From positions 148,114,262 through 148,178,261 of the forward strand of contig NC_044978.1 of assembly GCF_008728515.1 (NCBI RefSeq): a stretch of 64,000 bases of DNA. The letters are read 5' to 3'. Positions 1 to 10,780 of this stretch are shown piece by piece. The position numbers and the translations under genes were made by a program. The notes beneath the pieces were generated by a model. It had not been told where the DNA came from. It did no database searches and saw only the letters and a program-made list of their open reading frames with translations. The stretch comes from Papio anubis. Its lineage: Eukaryota; Chordata; Mammalia; Primates; Cercopithecidae. Position 1 is the stretch's first letter. Every line of letters begins with the position of its first letter.

Positions 1-204
1 CCAAAAAAGGTTGATCGCAGTGTTACTAACCCCAACCTACTTTAGCCAGCCTCCATTAATCATGGCTGGCAGGAGAGACTAGAGGGTCATGGGTAATTGA
101 ATTCCAGCCAACCTTCAAACCTCATTCAAGTCAACCCTTTGACCTCTTTACTGACCAAATCTGCTGCCAGAGCTAGTAAATAAATATTGCTTTTTAATTA
201 GAAG

Positions 205-400
205 AAGCATTTTTCGAGAGCCTACTATGTGTTAGCTTTGTGAGAGAGGCAACCATTATCTCACTTCATCCATTCATTCTGTCCACACTTCCATTGGAAC
301 CCAGACACAAGGAATTAACAGATAGTGGAGAGGAGTATAAAGGTCAACTTGGGGTCAGGCCAGTGGGAAAATATGTGCTCTGCAGACACCCTGACTTCCT
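205..400 (-). repeat. MIR fragment (weak)
   Basis: The text 'gagagcctactatgtg' followed by 'attatctcacttcatcc' follows the reverse complement of the tRNA-derived MIR SINE. The rest is heavily diverged, so the right boundary is a guess. Confidence 0.4.
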
Positions 401-1682
401 ATCTTTGAAAGAAGATAGATCTTTAGCATCGACAGAAAGCCTGAAGAACTTTCTGCACAGGAAAATGGAATGATAAACATTTTCCCTTCTCTCAAGAAGC
501 CATGTAGGATCTTCTGATTCCAAAGACTTCTATTCAAGTCCTTCCTACACCATATTTGACATGCAATGTTGGATAGGTGAGTTTACCTCTGTAGGCCTCA
601 GGACCCTCACATGTGACAGGGAACAGGGTGTGCACCACTAACCTGGCAAGGCCATTGTGATACAATGTGTAGGGAAGCTCCGTATAAACTGTTAGGCTGC
701 AACCACACAGGAGATTGCTGCCAATGGCTCTTGCACACTCTCTGTTAAAGATGCCACCCAGCAATGAGACCAGTCAAAGACAGGGCTGGGGAACAGACAC
801 CTAGACAGAGAGTACACACTCATTTTAAATAATGAAATTTTAGCTGGATTTTCTCATTAAATTTGCTTCTTTTGTTTTCCTTCGTCTCTGGGTCACCACC
901 ATGCCTAAGAATACACATGATCTGGTCTTTTTTTTTTTTTTTTGCCAGAAAGCTTTTGTGGCATTTAGAAGTCTCCAGAAAATATGAAACTTCCTTTTCC
1001 CTTTCAGAGGAGGCCACCCCACACTTTACCACCTATTTCTCATCCTCAGACAATAAGAAACCAGCTCCCCAAGGACTGGCAATGTTCCACTATCACCAAC
1101 CCTCAAATTTCAGAATAAAGCGAGCACTGAGTTGCTACGATTAATATTCTCAGCAGCAATACTTTTGGGGTGAAATGATGAGTCAAGGATGTACAGAAGT
1201 TTGCTCACAAAAAAGCCAAATGTGCTTGAATAATTTACTCTCTCATTTTAATTCTAAAATGATATGAGGCCCCTAAGGCTTAGCAAGCAGCCGGGGGACC
1301 TGAGCAGCCTGGAGAGGCTGTGTTTAAGTGGTGATGTTAATGGAATTATCCGTTGCTGCTGGAGAACTGTCTGCTGTCGAGAGATAATTACCCAGGCAAA
1401 GATGAGGTATCATTGACAATAAACACTGAAGCAGGGACCTCAATGTTTATTTTCCATGCTAGGGCGTAATCTCCTCCGTTGTTTAACTTCATTAGCATCC
1501 CTGCTAACCCTGGGCCACACAGTTCCACTTAAAAGAAAGAAATTAAATAATCCAAACATACATGTAATTGTAAACAAAGTGGCAGAAGATGTGGGTTGGG
1601 CTGTTTTTGCTGCTACAGTCAGTGGCAAACAAGCCTTCTCTTTTACCCTATCCGTCTCCCTGTGCAATGAAAATGAGAGCAA
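401..1682. other. Gene-free stretch; possible conserved non-coding element at 1290-1620
   Basis: No convincing gene or young repeat is seen. Short open frames on both strands lack codon structure, and one spans a T-run at 929-943. The part from about 1290 to 1620 is lightly punctuated with homeobox-like TAATTA and SOX-like ACAATAA motifs and has no repeat signature. That is compatible with an enhancer, but this is inference only. Confidence 0.3.
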
Positions 1683-1890
1683 TGTTTGTTGAGTGCTCAC
1701 TGCGGGCCATACCTTGTGTTAGGCATTTTATGTACGTTGTCCTATTTTATCTCCACACACAACAATTCCAGGAGATGAGGACTAGCAGAGGAAACTGAGT
1801 GTCAGAAAGGTTAAGTGACTTGTCCAAGATCACAGGACTACTGAGCCATTGAGTGAGGGTTTCAACCCTGGAGACAGGTCCCAGTTATTC
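1683..1890 (-). repeat. MIR SINE
   Basis: The sequence reads 'tgagtgctcactgcgggcc', then a diverged 'aggaaactgagtgtcag', then 'aggttaagtgacttgtcc' and 'agatcacagga'. This is the reverse complement of the MIR core and its tRNA-like half, diverged as expected for an ancient mammalian SINE. Confidence 0.85.
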
Positions 1891-2229
1891 ACAGAAAATT
1901 ACCGTAACATGCATATTCCACATGGAACTTCAGGTTGGTCTTCTTGACTTTACAGCAGAGTCCAGGCAATTTTATTACCACTACACCTCCCACTGCTAAC
2001 TTTATTGGAAGGACTGCCAAATCTCCCATCCAGTCCTTGAGTCCTTGGTCCAGTTCTGTATTTCTGTTTTATTGAGAAAGAATTTGCATTCAACCCCATG
2101 TGGTCAAGACGGAGCTTTTTAACTCATCCCTGAAGGCCTTCGCATTGGCCAAGTTCCCGGCCTTCTTTGGACAATCTGTAAGCAATCACTGTCTCCTCAC
2201 CCCAGGCTCTTTCACCCAAAACTTATTAT
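1891..2229. other. Unassigned sequence
   Basis: No gene or repeat was recognised. It could include the eroded flank of the old LINE that follows. Confidence 0.3.
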
Positions 2230-2660
2230 TATGAAAATTACATGCAGAAAACCTGAAAGAATATTTCAGTGCACAGCTGTCTAGCCTCCACCAGATTCAA
2301 CAATTGTTAACATTTGCCATGTTTAATTTACAAACCAATCTTTCTATTTTTCTGTCTGAACCATTTGAAAGTTGGTTTCAGAAATCATGACACTTCAACC
2401 CTAAATGCTTCCCGGCATCTCTGAAGATTGTAGGACATTTCCTGCATGACCACATTAGCATTATCAGAGCTGAGAAAATTGACAATAATTCCCTTGCTAT
2501 TATCAATTATCCAATTCATAATCATAGTCATTTCTTAACTGTTCTCCAATTATCTCTCATAGCTGTTTTTTTTTTAAAAAAAAGAAGAAGTATCTGCATT
2601 GTATTGGCAGTAATGTCTCTTTAGTCACTGGTAATCTGGAACATCTCCCCAACACCTTAA
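2230..2660 (-). mobile_element. Old LINE-1 3'-region fragment
   Basis: The segments 'caacaattgttaacatttg', 'gaaccatttgaaagttg' and 'atcatgacacttcaacccta' resemble a region seen near the 3' end of old mammalian L1 (L1M) elements in reverse orientation. The block at 41.81-42.1 kb resembles it in the same orientation. The subfamily cannot be given by eye. Confidence 0.5.
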
Positions 2661-2934
2661 TTTTTTCCCTACCATGTTTAATTTTTAAGGAATCACTAGT
2701 TTTTGAACAGTTGAATTGCTTTCTGTTCTGAATGGTCTCAAGTGGTCTGTATTTTTAACTCTCAAACAGCCCTTAGCAAGATGGTAGCTCCAGAATCTCT
2801 ACATGGGAAGGGCTTGAGGAGAGATTGCAATCTGGCTAAGGAGTCCCGGTGCCGGCCTTTTACATAAGAAACACATGTTTTAAAAAAACTTAAATTGTTG
2901 ATTTTTTTTTTTTTTTGTCATGGCTGCTGCCCTA

Positions 2935-3240
2935 ACATAGAGGCAGTCTGTACTATAGGAGAGGCGATAAATGGTAATTTGTGAATGGTACAGATTCTGA
3001 GCAAATTGCCTACGTTCTGACATCAGCTTTGCTACTTCCAAGACGTGTGACCTTGAACAAGTTACTTAACCCCCTTGTTACTCAGCTTTATCATTTGCAA
3101 AATAGTGATGATAACAATAATAGAATCTAAGTCAAAGAGCTGTGCTGAAGTGAACTAATAAACACAAAGCACTGAGAATCCTGCTTGGAACAGAATATTA
3201 TCTATAAATGGTAACCATTATCATTATTAATATTCTTTCC
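2935..3240 (+). repeat. MIR SINE
   Basis: The order is forward MIR: 'gacgtgtgaccttgaacaag', 'ttacttaaccc', 'aaaatagtgatgataacaat', then 'cactgagaatcctgcttgg' and a 3' end with 'gtaaccattatcattatta'. It is diverged but nearly full length. Confidence 0.85.
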
Positions 3241-3615
3241 CTACTTTCTATCAACTTCCTTCTCCAGTGACTTCTTAGAACTGGAGCACCAAACATTTCT
3301 AGCTGCCTGCTAGTTTTGCCTATTGCCTTTTTACTTTATGTTCGCTTTATTCGAGTTGGCCCAAGGAATTCTGGTTTGCCTTCAACCTCATCTTCATTCT
3401 GCTCTCTAATCCCCTGTTGTTGTTATTTCCAATAAAATTATTTTTAAAATACCCATTTGGTTCTAGTGTCTTCTGTTATCTTATATGCCTGGTTTACCTT
3501 CTGCCCTTTTTGCACTAAGACATAGATTCATCCTTGGGTTTAAGATGCAATTAAATGTGGTGATTCTAGTCCAGGAGCACTTCCCTACCTAAGTGACCCA
3601 TGAAGTTTCTGGTTC
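3241..3615. other. Unassigned A+T-rich sequence
   Basis: No gene or confident repeat was recognised. An AATAAA occurs at about 3431 without a supporting exon. Confidence 0.3.
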
Positions 3616-3619
3616 TGAT

Positions 3620-3900
3620 TCATTCATTGACTCACTCAGTCAATTATTCAACACACTTCTGAGCCCCCGTGAGGAGCTGGGCCCTTGGCTAGACACCAGG
3701 GATACAGCAACGAACTAAACATGGTTTTGGCTGTGGAAAAATAGTTAACCAATTGTTCAAAATGAATCTGAACCAGGTAGTTCTGAAAACTCTCTGCACC
3801 TCACCACATATGATAATTCTGGGAGAGTGATTGAAGGGGAGGTGAATAGGTTCCTTTCCCCAAAGTATCCTCCATAATCCTGAAATTTCTCTTAATAAAG
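3620..3900 (-). repeat. L2 LINE 3'-end fragment
   Basis: It starts with 'attcattcattgactcactc', then 'gacaccagggatacagcaac' and 'gaactaaacatgg'. This is the reverse complement of the L2 3' end (...GGTGTCTGGCACATAG-type tail). The distal part is strongly diverged. It abuts the DNA transposon that starts at 3901. Confidence 0.65.
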
Positions 3901-4496
3901 TACAGTCATGCACTGCATGATGACATTTTGATCAACAACGGACTGCATATACCACGGTGGTCCCATAAGATGATAATGAAGCTGAAAATTCCTATTTCCT
4001 AGTGACTTTGTAGATGACATAGTGTGGTAGTGCAATCATTTAATTTTTAAAAATATATTTAATATAACCTAAGTGTACAGTGTTGTAAAGTCTACGGAAG
4101 TGTACGGTAGTGTCTTAAACCTTCACATTCACTCACCACTCACTAACTGAACCACCCAGAGCAACTGCCAGTCCTGCAAGCTCCATTCATGGTAAGTGCC
4201 TATACAGGTGCACCATTTAAAAAATCTTTTATATCATATTTTATTGTACTTTTTCTATGTTTAGATACACAAATACTTAGCATTGTGTTACAATTTCCTA
4301 CAATATTCAATACAGTAACATGCTGTCTAGGTTTGTAGCTGAGGAGCAATAGGCTCTATCATATAACCAAGGTGTGTAGTAGGCTATGCCATCTAAGTTT
4401 ATGTAAGTACACTCAATGATGTTTGCATAAAGATTAAAAGGCCTAACGATGTGTTTCTCAGAATGTATCCTCATCATTAAGAGATGCATAACTATA
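3901..4496. mobile_element. Tigger-like (pogo/Tc1-mariner) non-autonomous DNA transposon
   Basis: The left end 'acagtcatgcactgcatga' is matched by the right end 'ttaagagatgcataactata' read in reverse complement, giving terminal inverted repeats of about 25 bp next to TA dinucleotides. The interior ('ggtgtgtagtaggctatgcc', 'gtttgtagctgaggagcaat') is the familiar human Tigger-group sequence. No transposase frame is present. The subfamily number is not asserted. Confidence 0.75.
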
Positions 4497-4560
4497 CTAC
4501 CAAATAATAGTAGCTAGGGTCACTTCTTATTTTCCTCACAAGTCCTTTAAACACTTCTAG

Positions 4561-4885
4561 GCCAGGCGTGGTGTCTCATGCCTATAATCCCAACATTTTG
4601 GGAGGCCGAGGCAGGTAGATCACCGAAGATCAGGAGTTCGAGACCAGCCTGGCCAACAAGGTGAAACCCTGCCTCTACTAAAAAACAAATACAATAGATT
4701 AGTTGGATATGGTGGTGTGTGCCTGTAGTCCCAGCTACTCAGGAGGCTGAGGCAGGTGAATCACTTGAACCTGGAAGGCAGAGGTTGCAGTGAGCCAAGA
4801 ATGCACACTGCACTCCAACCTGGGCAAGAGAGTGAGACCCTGTCTCAAAAACAAAAACAAAAACAAAAAACAACAACAAAAAAGC
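4561..4885 (+). mobile_element. Alu (AluS-like), full length
   Basis: It runs from 'gccaggcgtggtgtctcatg' through 'gagaccagcctggccaacaa' to 'tgagaccctgtctc'. The tail is an (AAAAAC)n-like A-rich stretch. Likely target-site duplication: 'acacttcta' before and 'agcatttcta' after. Confidence 0.95.
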
Positions 4886-4974
4886 ATTTCTAGAACATTC
4901 TAGAATCATTTAAAACTTTAGCAATGACTGCTTATTTTCACAAAAGTGTGTGTATCATATTAGAATAACCATTA

Positions 4975-5098
4975 CCGAAGAATGGGTATTATAATAGTAC
5001 CCACCTTACAGGACGTTAAAACATTAAATGTGTTAATATTAGTAAAATGTTTAAAACAGAGCGTGGATTTGTATTTGGTAAATAAATAAAAATAAAGT
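4975..5098 (+). repeat. MIR 3'-half fragment
   Basis: 'tataatagtacccacctta' followed by 'aaaacattaaatgtgttaat' matches the forward MIR 3' half. It is short and diverged. Confidence 0.5.
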
Positions 5099-6175
5099 TG
5101 TTGAGAGATCATGATGGAATCAAAAGAGATTAAGACTCAGAGAAGATGAGCTTTGAGAGGGGTAAAGGGAGGAAAGCAGAAGCTGGGTCTTGACTCAATT
5201 ACCAAATGAATAAGGAATCATTTGACGAAATTCTGGAGAGGTCAGAGAGGGAAAGTAAAGATTAACTCTGACTACTTTATAGTTTTTTAAAAATGACCTT
5301 CTTTATTTTCTTTATTCTGAGTTCTGGACTCTATAATCAGCCAACTCCAGAACAAGCATGTCAGCATGTTGTGTGTATTGGGAAAGAAACTTGTTGGGAG
5401 ACAAGTTTCCGTGAGTTTCTGTAGTTTCTACACATCTTGTAAGCAGAGGCACTGAGTATCTTTGCTCTGAAATATCTTTTCGAGAATGTTTGTATAGTGA
5501 ACAGCCTTGGAAAATGGAGATAGTCCCTCTCTCTCCAGGCAAAGGGCAGAATTTTTACTGCTATTACAAAAGATTCAGGTTCCCTAAGTTCAGGTTCCTC
5601 TTCTGTAACAAAACTCCCTGTGTGAATGGTGTCCACCTGGCCCTTTTCTCTTCACCCGGAGAGAATTGGGTACCAAGAAACTAACAACTGTTGATAGTGT
5701 AGCTGCTACTATTGGTGTAGGTACTAAGGGAGATTTCAGTATCATATAAAGGAATTACTGTTGTCTTCCCCATCCCTTCTTTCTCTTCCTCACTCAGGCT
5801 ACTACCTAGAAATAATAACTTTTCTTCTCTCTTCTTAATCTCCTCCTTGCCCTCACCTCACCCCAGTTCCTGCATAATTTCAGTCCCATGCCCCATTTCA
5901 ACAAGAACACAGACTGTACCTTTGACCGCCCAAACAACAAATGGGCCCATTTGTGATCCTGGACTGGGAAAAGGAACCTCACAAGGGAGTCCCTCCTTTT
6001 TGACTTTTTCTCTTCCTTTCTGGCTTTCCAAAGCATTCCTATTTAGTGACTTCCCAATGGCTATGGACTTAGAAGGTCTCCATTTGCTACCCTTTTGCTA
6101 TCTTCCTTTTCTGCCCTAATCCATCTCTCTGTTGTCTTTGGTCTTTTCTAAGCCTTCCTGAGTCCTCTTTCATGA
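5099..6175. other. Gene-free stretch, possibly with eroded LTR
   Basis: No gene is supported. At about 5560-5700 the pattern 'aacaaaactccctgtgtgaa' with 'ggtgtccacctggccc' is reminiscent of an ERV LTR, but I could not place it. 5790-6170 is pyrimidine-rich single-copy-looking sequence with no consistent reading frame. Confidence 0.3.
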
Positions 6176-6245
6176 ATGGGAAGTGTATCCCAGCACCTGG
6201 CCCAGACCCTGGCTCATGGCAGACACCCAGTCACTCTAAATTCCC
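6176..6245 (+). repeat. L2 3'-end fragment (weak)
   Basis: 'gtatcccagcacctggccca' then 'gctcatggcagacaccca' follows the L2 3' end motif (GTATCCCCAGCACCTAG... GGCACATAGTAGG). Short and diverged. Confidence 0.4.
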
Positions 6246-6379
6246 AAACTCTTGTGCTCTACCCTTCTCCTTTCCTGGACCATCCTAACCTTTCTCTCCT
6301 ACACTATCTGCATCTCTTTTCACTCTTAAAGTACTTCAAGGGAGAATCTAGAAGATAAAAATAAAAGCAAAAACTGAAA

Positions 6380-6850
6380 CACATTAAACACAACACAACT
6401 TTATTTTCAAGATGAACAATAAAAATACAGAATGTGTGTATTTTTTGTAAATGGTTTTCTATGGATGATAGTGGTAATCTAATAAATGTTTATAGGACAA
6501 ACAATTGTGGTTTCACAGCCTTCTACTCCTTGAGCATTTAAACATTTCTACAAAGCAATTTCTGTCACCTACATCCAGCACAAGGGTACTTTTTGGATGA
6601 TTAAGTTTGGACCTGTTGTACTGCATTTGGGGACTGATATAAACGCATTGCTCTGGTAAAATGATCTTTTTCAGCTAGTGTGGTTGTTGAAGTATGAGTC
6701 AGTTGGGGGAGCTTGGGGGAAAAGACTGGGAAATACCTGGATGCCTGTGCATGTGGCAAGCTCTTGGGGGAAGGGAAGAGGGAGGATACAGACTCGGTAT
6801 GCCCAGACAACTTTCTCAACATCAGATAGCAGGTTCATGGGGTCTCTGGA
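6380..6850 (-). other. Possible minus-strand terminal exon (unproven)
   Basis: Read on the minus strand, an open frame of 73 codons (6822-6601) ends in a stop. About 200 bp downstream is an AATAAA signal (6405-6400) in a non-repetitive context, as in a last exon with a 3' UTR. A pyrimidine-rich acceptor-like 'attcctgatccctag' lies just upstream near 6870, but in-frame continuity with the open frame fails because a stop precedes its first Met. The predicted C-terminus (SPNAVQQVQT) matches no family I recognise. It could equally be chance. Confidence 0.2.
6400..6405 (-). terminator. Candidate polyadenylation signal AATAAA
   Basis: The plus-strand TTTATT reads AATAAA on the minus strand, in the context 'cttgaaaataaagttg'. 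It gains weight only if the minus-strand exon at 6380-6850 is real. Confidence 0.25.
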
Positions 6851-7250
6851 CCCAGCCCACCTAGGGATCAGGAATTAGAAACAGGGAGCATCATTTTTTA
6901 AAAAAAACAAAATCTACATTGGGAAGTTTTGTAATTGTGTAAATTACGTGTGAACATTGTAAAGACATTAGAAGATATAACAAGGAAATTAATAAATAAA
7001 ATTATGCATTTATTTTGCTACTCAGGTGTAATCACTGTTAACATTTGGACAATAGTTTTATTTTCAATGTGTATGTATATTTTACACACATATGTACACC
7101 ACATAAGTGGGGGGCATATTATACATTCTCTCATAGATTCTTTTCTATTTTACTTACATTGTCCTATGGCCAAAATTACTTATCAGCAGCATAGTTTCCT
7201 TTATGTCACTGTCCCAACCACCTCACTAGATAGGTGTTATTATTTTCCCC

Positions 7251-7426
7251 TCTTTTTTTTTATTTTTTTTATTTTTGAGACAAGATCTTGTTCTATTGCC
7301 CAGGTTGGAATGAAGTGGCATGATCACAGCTCCCTGTAACCTCAAGCTCCTGACTCAAGTGATCTTCCTACCTTAGCCTCCCAAGTAGGGAGTACTACAG
7401 GTGCATGCCACCATGCCCCAGCTACT
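7251..7426 (-). mobile_element. 5'-truncated Alu (AluJ-like)
   Basis: A T-run at 7251-7271 leads into 'gagacaagatcttgttctat', 'gcccaggttggaatgaagtg' and 'gcctcccaagtag', stopping in the right monomer at 'ccccagctac'. The exact 12-mer gcagcatagttt occurs at 7186-7197 and 7427-7438 and may be the target-site duplication. That would leave about 53 extra bases between it and the T-run (see findings). Confidence 0.85.
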
Positions 7427-7566
7427 GCAGCATAGTTTTAAATGGCTACATGGTATTCCGTTGTGTCGATAGTTTTTAAGTTATAATACCTACTGCCTAT
7501 TTTATCCATTTTGGTTGTTTTCAAGTTTTAATTTTTTACTGTCATAAACAATGCCATAAGAAAAGC

Positions 7567-8303
7567 AAATTTAAACTACAATGAGATATCATCATATACC
7601 AGTTAGAATGGCTATTACTAAAAAGAAAGAAAAAAAAAGAACAGATGTTGGCAAGGATATGGAGCAAAGGGAACGTTTATACACTGTTGGGAATATAAAT
7701 TAGCACAATCCCTATGGAAAATAGTATGGAGATTTCTCAAAGAACTACAAATAGTAATACTATTTGTTCCAGCAATCTCTCTACTGGGTAGCTACACAAA
7801 GGAAAAGAAATCATTATATCAAAAAGATACATGCACTCATATGTTCATCGCAGCACTATTCACAATAACAAAGATATGGAATCAATCTAAGTGTTAATCA
7901 ATGGATGGTTGGATAAAGAAAATGTGGTATATGTACACAATGAGATACAATTCAGCCATAAAGAGGAATGAAATCATATCTTTTGCAGCAGCATGGATGG
8001 AACTGAAGGCCATTATCTTAAGTGAAACAACTCAGACACAGAAAGATAAATATCATATGTTCTCACTTATAAGTGCAAGCTAAAAATGTGTACACATAAA
8101 CATAAAATATAAAACGATAGACAGTGGAAACTCTGGAGGGTGAGGGGTTGAGGGGGAATGGACGATGGAAAAATTACTTAATGGATACAATGTACATTAT
8201 TTGGGTTATGGATACACTAAATACCCAGACTTCACCACTACACAATATAGCCATGTAACAAAATTGCACTCATATCCCTTAAATTTATACAAGAATAATA
8301 ATA
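7567..8303 (+). mobile_element. L1 3' end (L1MA/L1PB-like), 5'-truncated
   Basis: The forward L1 ORF2 3' end is visible: 'tatcatcataccagttagaa'-like start, 'cattcagccataaagagg'-type motif at about 7954, 'atggatggaactgaaggcc', 'aagtgaaacaactcagacac', then the 3' UTR and an (AAT)n-like tail at 8291-8303. A frame at 7901-8083 encodes part of the ORF2p C-terminus. The rest of ORF2 was never inserted or is lost. It sits inside an older opposite-strand L1. Confidence 0.85.
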
Positions 8304-8505
8304 ATAACCCAAAGCTGTAATGCACATCCTTATCTTACTTCTTTGAACACTTGTCTGACTATATTCTTGACAAAAATTTCTAGAAAGGGAATTTTAAGCC
8401 AAACAGCATGCATATGCTTAGAGCTTAGATATGTATTACAACCATGCCCTCCAGAAAGTTTCAATCAATTTTTAGTCCCACCAGCAGTCAGATTGGGTTT
8501 TTGAA

Positions 8506-8816
8506 CAAAGTTCAAGCTCCATTCTAAGGAGGAGTGTGAGAATTACTTTCTGCTGAAAATCACAAGATGGCTTGAAATATGGGCAGAATGAGAAATACTG
8601 TTGTTCATACAAGGCTCTTCTTTAATGCTGTGACCTGAGTCACTTCTACCATAAAGAAAAGAGTATCCTGGTGTAGGTGGATGTAATATACATTGATCAT
8701 GAGAACAACAAAAGACCAAGAGTTTTCAAACTCTTGGAGAGATAAACTCAGTGCAAGAATACTATGTCAGAAAAGTAAGTTAGCAAAAGCAAGTGTATCA
8801 CTTTTTTAAAAATTAC
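8506..8816. other. Unassigned sequence
   Basis: Nothing recognisable as a gene or repeat was seen in this short interval between the L1 nest and the MLT1-like LTR. Confidence 0.3.
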
Positions 8817-9285
8817 TACTACATAACAAATTACCACAAACTTAGTGATTTAAAACAACACACATTTATTATGTCACAGTTTCCAGCACAGCTAATCTGG
8901 CTCCTCTAAAAGGCTGCAATAAAGGTGTCATACAGGGCTAGGTTCTCATCTGGAGGTTCAACTGGGGAATGGTGAGCTTCCAAGCTTATTTAGTTTATTT
9001 ATTTAGTTGTTATTCATTTTCTTGCAGCTATACAATTCATGGGAACTTGATTCCTCAAACTTGTCAAGGAAAGCAAGACACTATAGCATGTTTGCTAACA
9101 AGACAGTCTTACGTAATGTAACGTGATTAGAGGAGTGATATCCCACCAGTTTTGCCATATTTTATTGGTTAGGAGCAAGTCACAGGGTCTAACTATGCTC
9201 AAAGAGAGGGAATTATACAATTATACAAGGATGTAAATTCCAGGAGACAAGGATCATGAGGCTACTTAAAGTCTGTTCATCATAG
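8817..9285 (-). mobile_element. MaLR-type LTR (MLT1-like), diverged
   Basis: 'taacaaattaccacaaactt' and 'taaaacaacacacatttatt' match the 3' end of MaLR LTRs in reverse orientation. Farther right, 'gatatcccaccagttttgcc' and 'aggagcaagtcacagggtc' agree with a known long variant of such repeats. It ends near 'aaagtctgttcatcatag'. Class is moderately sure; subfamily unknown. Confidence 0.6.
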
Positions 9286-10780
9286 TAAACAACTCTGAAA
9301 TCTCTCTCCTTAGAATGCTTTCCACGTGAGTAATCAAGGAAGTTGAAAACTTGGGAAAACGTAAAATCCAAAACTCATTGACTAAAAAATATTTATTCTA
9401 GGTCTCTCATTTCAAGTGGCGGTAGATAACACAGCATTCTATAAATAAAAAGTGGCCTATGATAAATGTGGTATTTTCAAAGGTGTACAGAGGAGCATGT
9501 GTTTTGTTTTTTGGGGAATTCACTTCCACATCCCTGTGACTAAGATATTTTCTCCCAACTTTGTCTTGTGGAATGAGGTGGCATATTCCCAAACCCATGT
9601 TGTGATGACCACAGTTGAGACATTTTCCATATGAGAAACTGTGCTAGCTATTCTTATGTCTCTAATTACTATGTCTCCCCAAGACCTACCCATACGTCTC
9701 CACGGCCTTTTAAAAAATACAAAGGGAGCCAGGCAGTTAAAAATATTCTTTTAAAAAAGTAATATGAATCATGTTATTCAAAAGGAACTCTAAAGGAAGT
9801 CCCTACTGATATCCACATTTTTCTCTTTTTAAACCTCTAAGGAAAGTTCATGGTCTGTATTTCATACATTCCTCTTCAATCCACTTAATTATGGCATGAG
9901 TTGTAAAGTGGCTGTAATATATTTTCTTAGAAGAACATTGTGCATTTGATGCACCTTCATATTACAGTTCGTAATTAACATTATTTGACATTGCATCACA
10001 CACTTGGAGGGGAGAGAAGAGAAGGGAAGAAGATTCCTCTTTCAGTATTTAATCTTTAGTCCCCTTCTCATCTTCCAACTGATTTCCTTCCTAGACCTTC
10101 AGTTAGAGGAAAGCAAACTATGATGGTCCATGAATGAGTAATAGATGACCGAGAAGGAGTGTGAGCTTCTCATTCAATGAATACTGCAGAGGTTTCTGAA
10201 GACTTGAGCTCTATGTATCTGCTTCATCAATTACATTATTCCTTCAAAGGAAACAAAAAAGGTAATTTTTTAGTCACAGTGAAGATGGTGGTGGTTGGAT
10301 AAAAATGTTTCCTGGGTGGTGGCCAGAGCTGGTCTTCTTCCCCTTCCTGCTTAACTTCCGCCCCTGCCCCAACCCTCGACCCACCCATTCTCTAAGGCAA
10401 GGAAGCTGCCTGGCAGTCAGATTAGCCTGAGAAACCCTGAAAGGAAGTAGAGAAATTACATTCTCCAGGGGGCTGTCAGTGCAGAGTGGACCTGGCCGGA
10501 AACAGTGTTTTGGGTGTTGTGCTCTTCTTGGACAGGAGAGATGAAAGAGGAACTAAGGAGGGGAAACAATGTGCTTGGATTAAAGGGTCTTGGACTGGGA
10601 ATGGGGTATGAGAGCTGCAGAATAAGGCAGGGGCAGGTTGGACTTTCTAGTAACAATTGCTCGAGACTTTACACTTGGGCCCCTTTAGATGTTAGAGGGT
10701 GTTATTTTTGAAGACTGGTGTTCCCATTTAGCCTGGGCTTATTTAAGTGTTCTATCATTCTGACCCCTTATAAGCATGTG
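9286..10780. other. Gene-free, mostly unique sequence
   Basis: No gene or repeat was recognised over about 1.5 kb. A GC-richer part at 10310-10520 carries several GGAA (ETS-core) motifs such as 'aaaggaagtag' and 'ccggaaacag', which might mark a regulatory element. No supported coding frame: the 60-68-codon frames overlap on opposite strands. Confidence 0.3.

Larger units (their letters stand above)
6935..8505 (-). mobile_element. Old LINE-1 (L1M), split into three pieces
   Basis: Pieces at about 6935-7197, 7427-7566 and 8304-8505 form one reverse-oriented L1 3' region: 'ggctacatggtattccg', 'cataaacaatgcc', then 'ctttgaacacttgtctgac', 'ccctccagaaagtttcaa' and 'ccaccagcagtcag'. The order is that of an old L1 3' region. 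It was broken by a 5'-truncated Alu and by a younger L1 3' end. No coding capacity remains. Confidence 0.7.
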
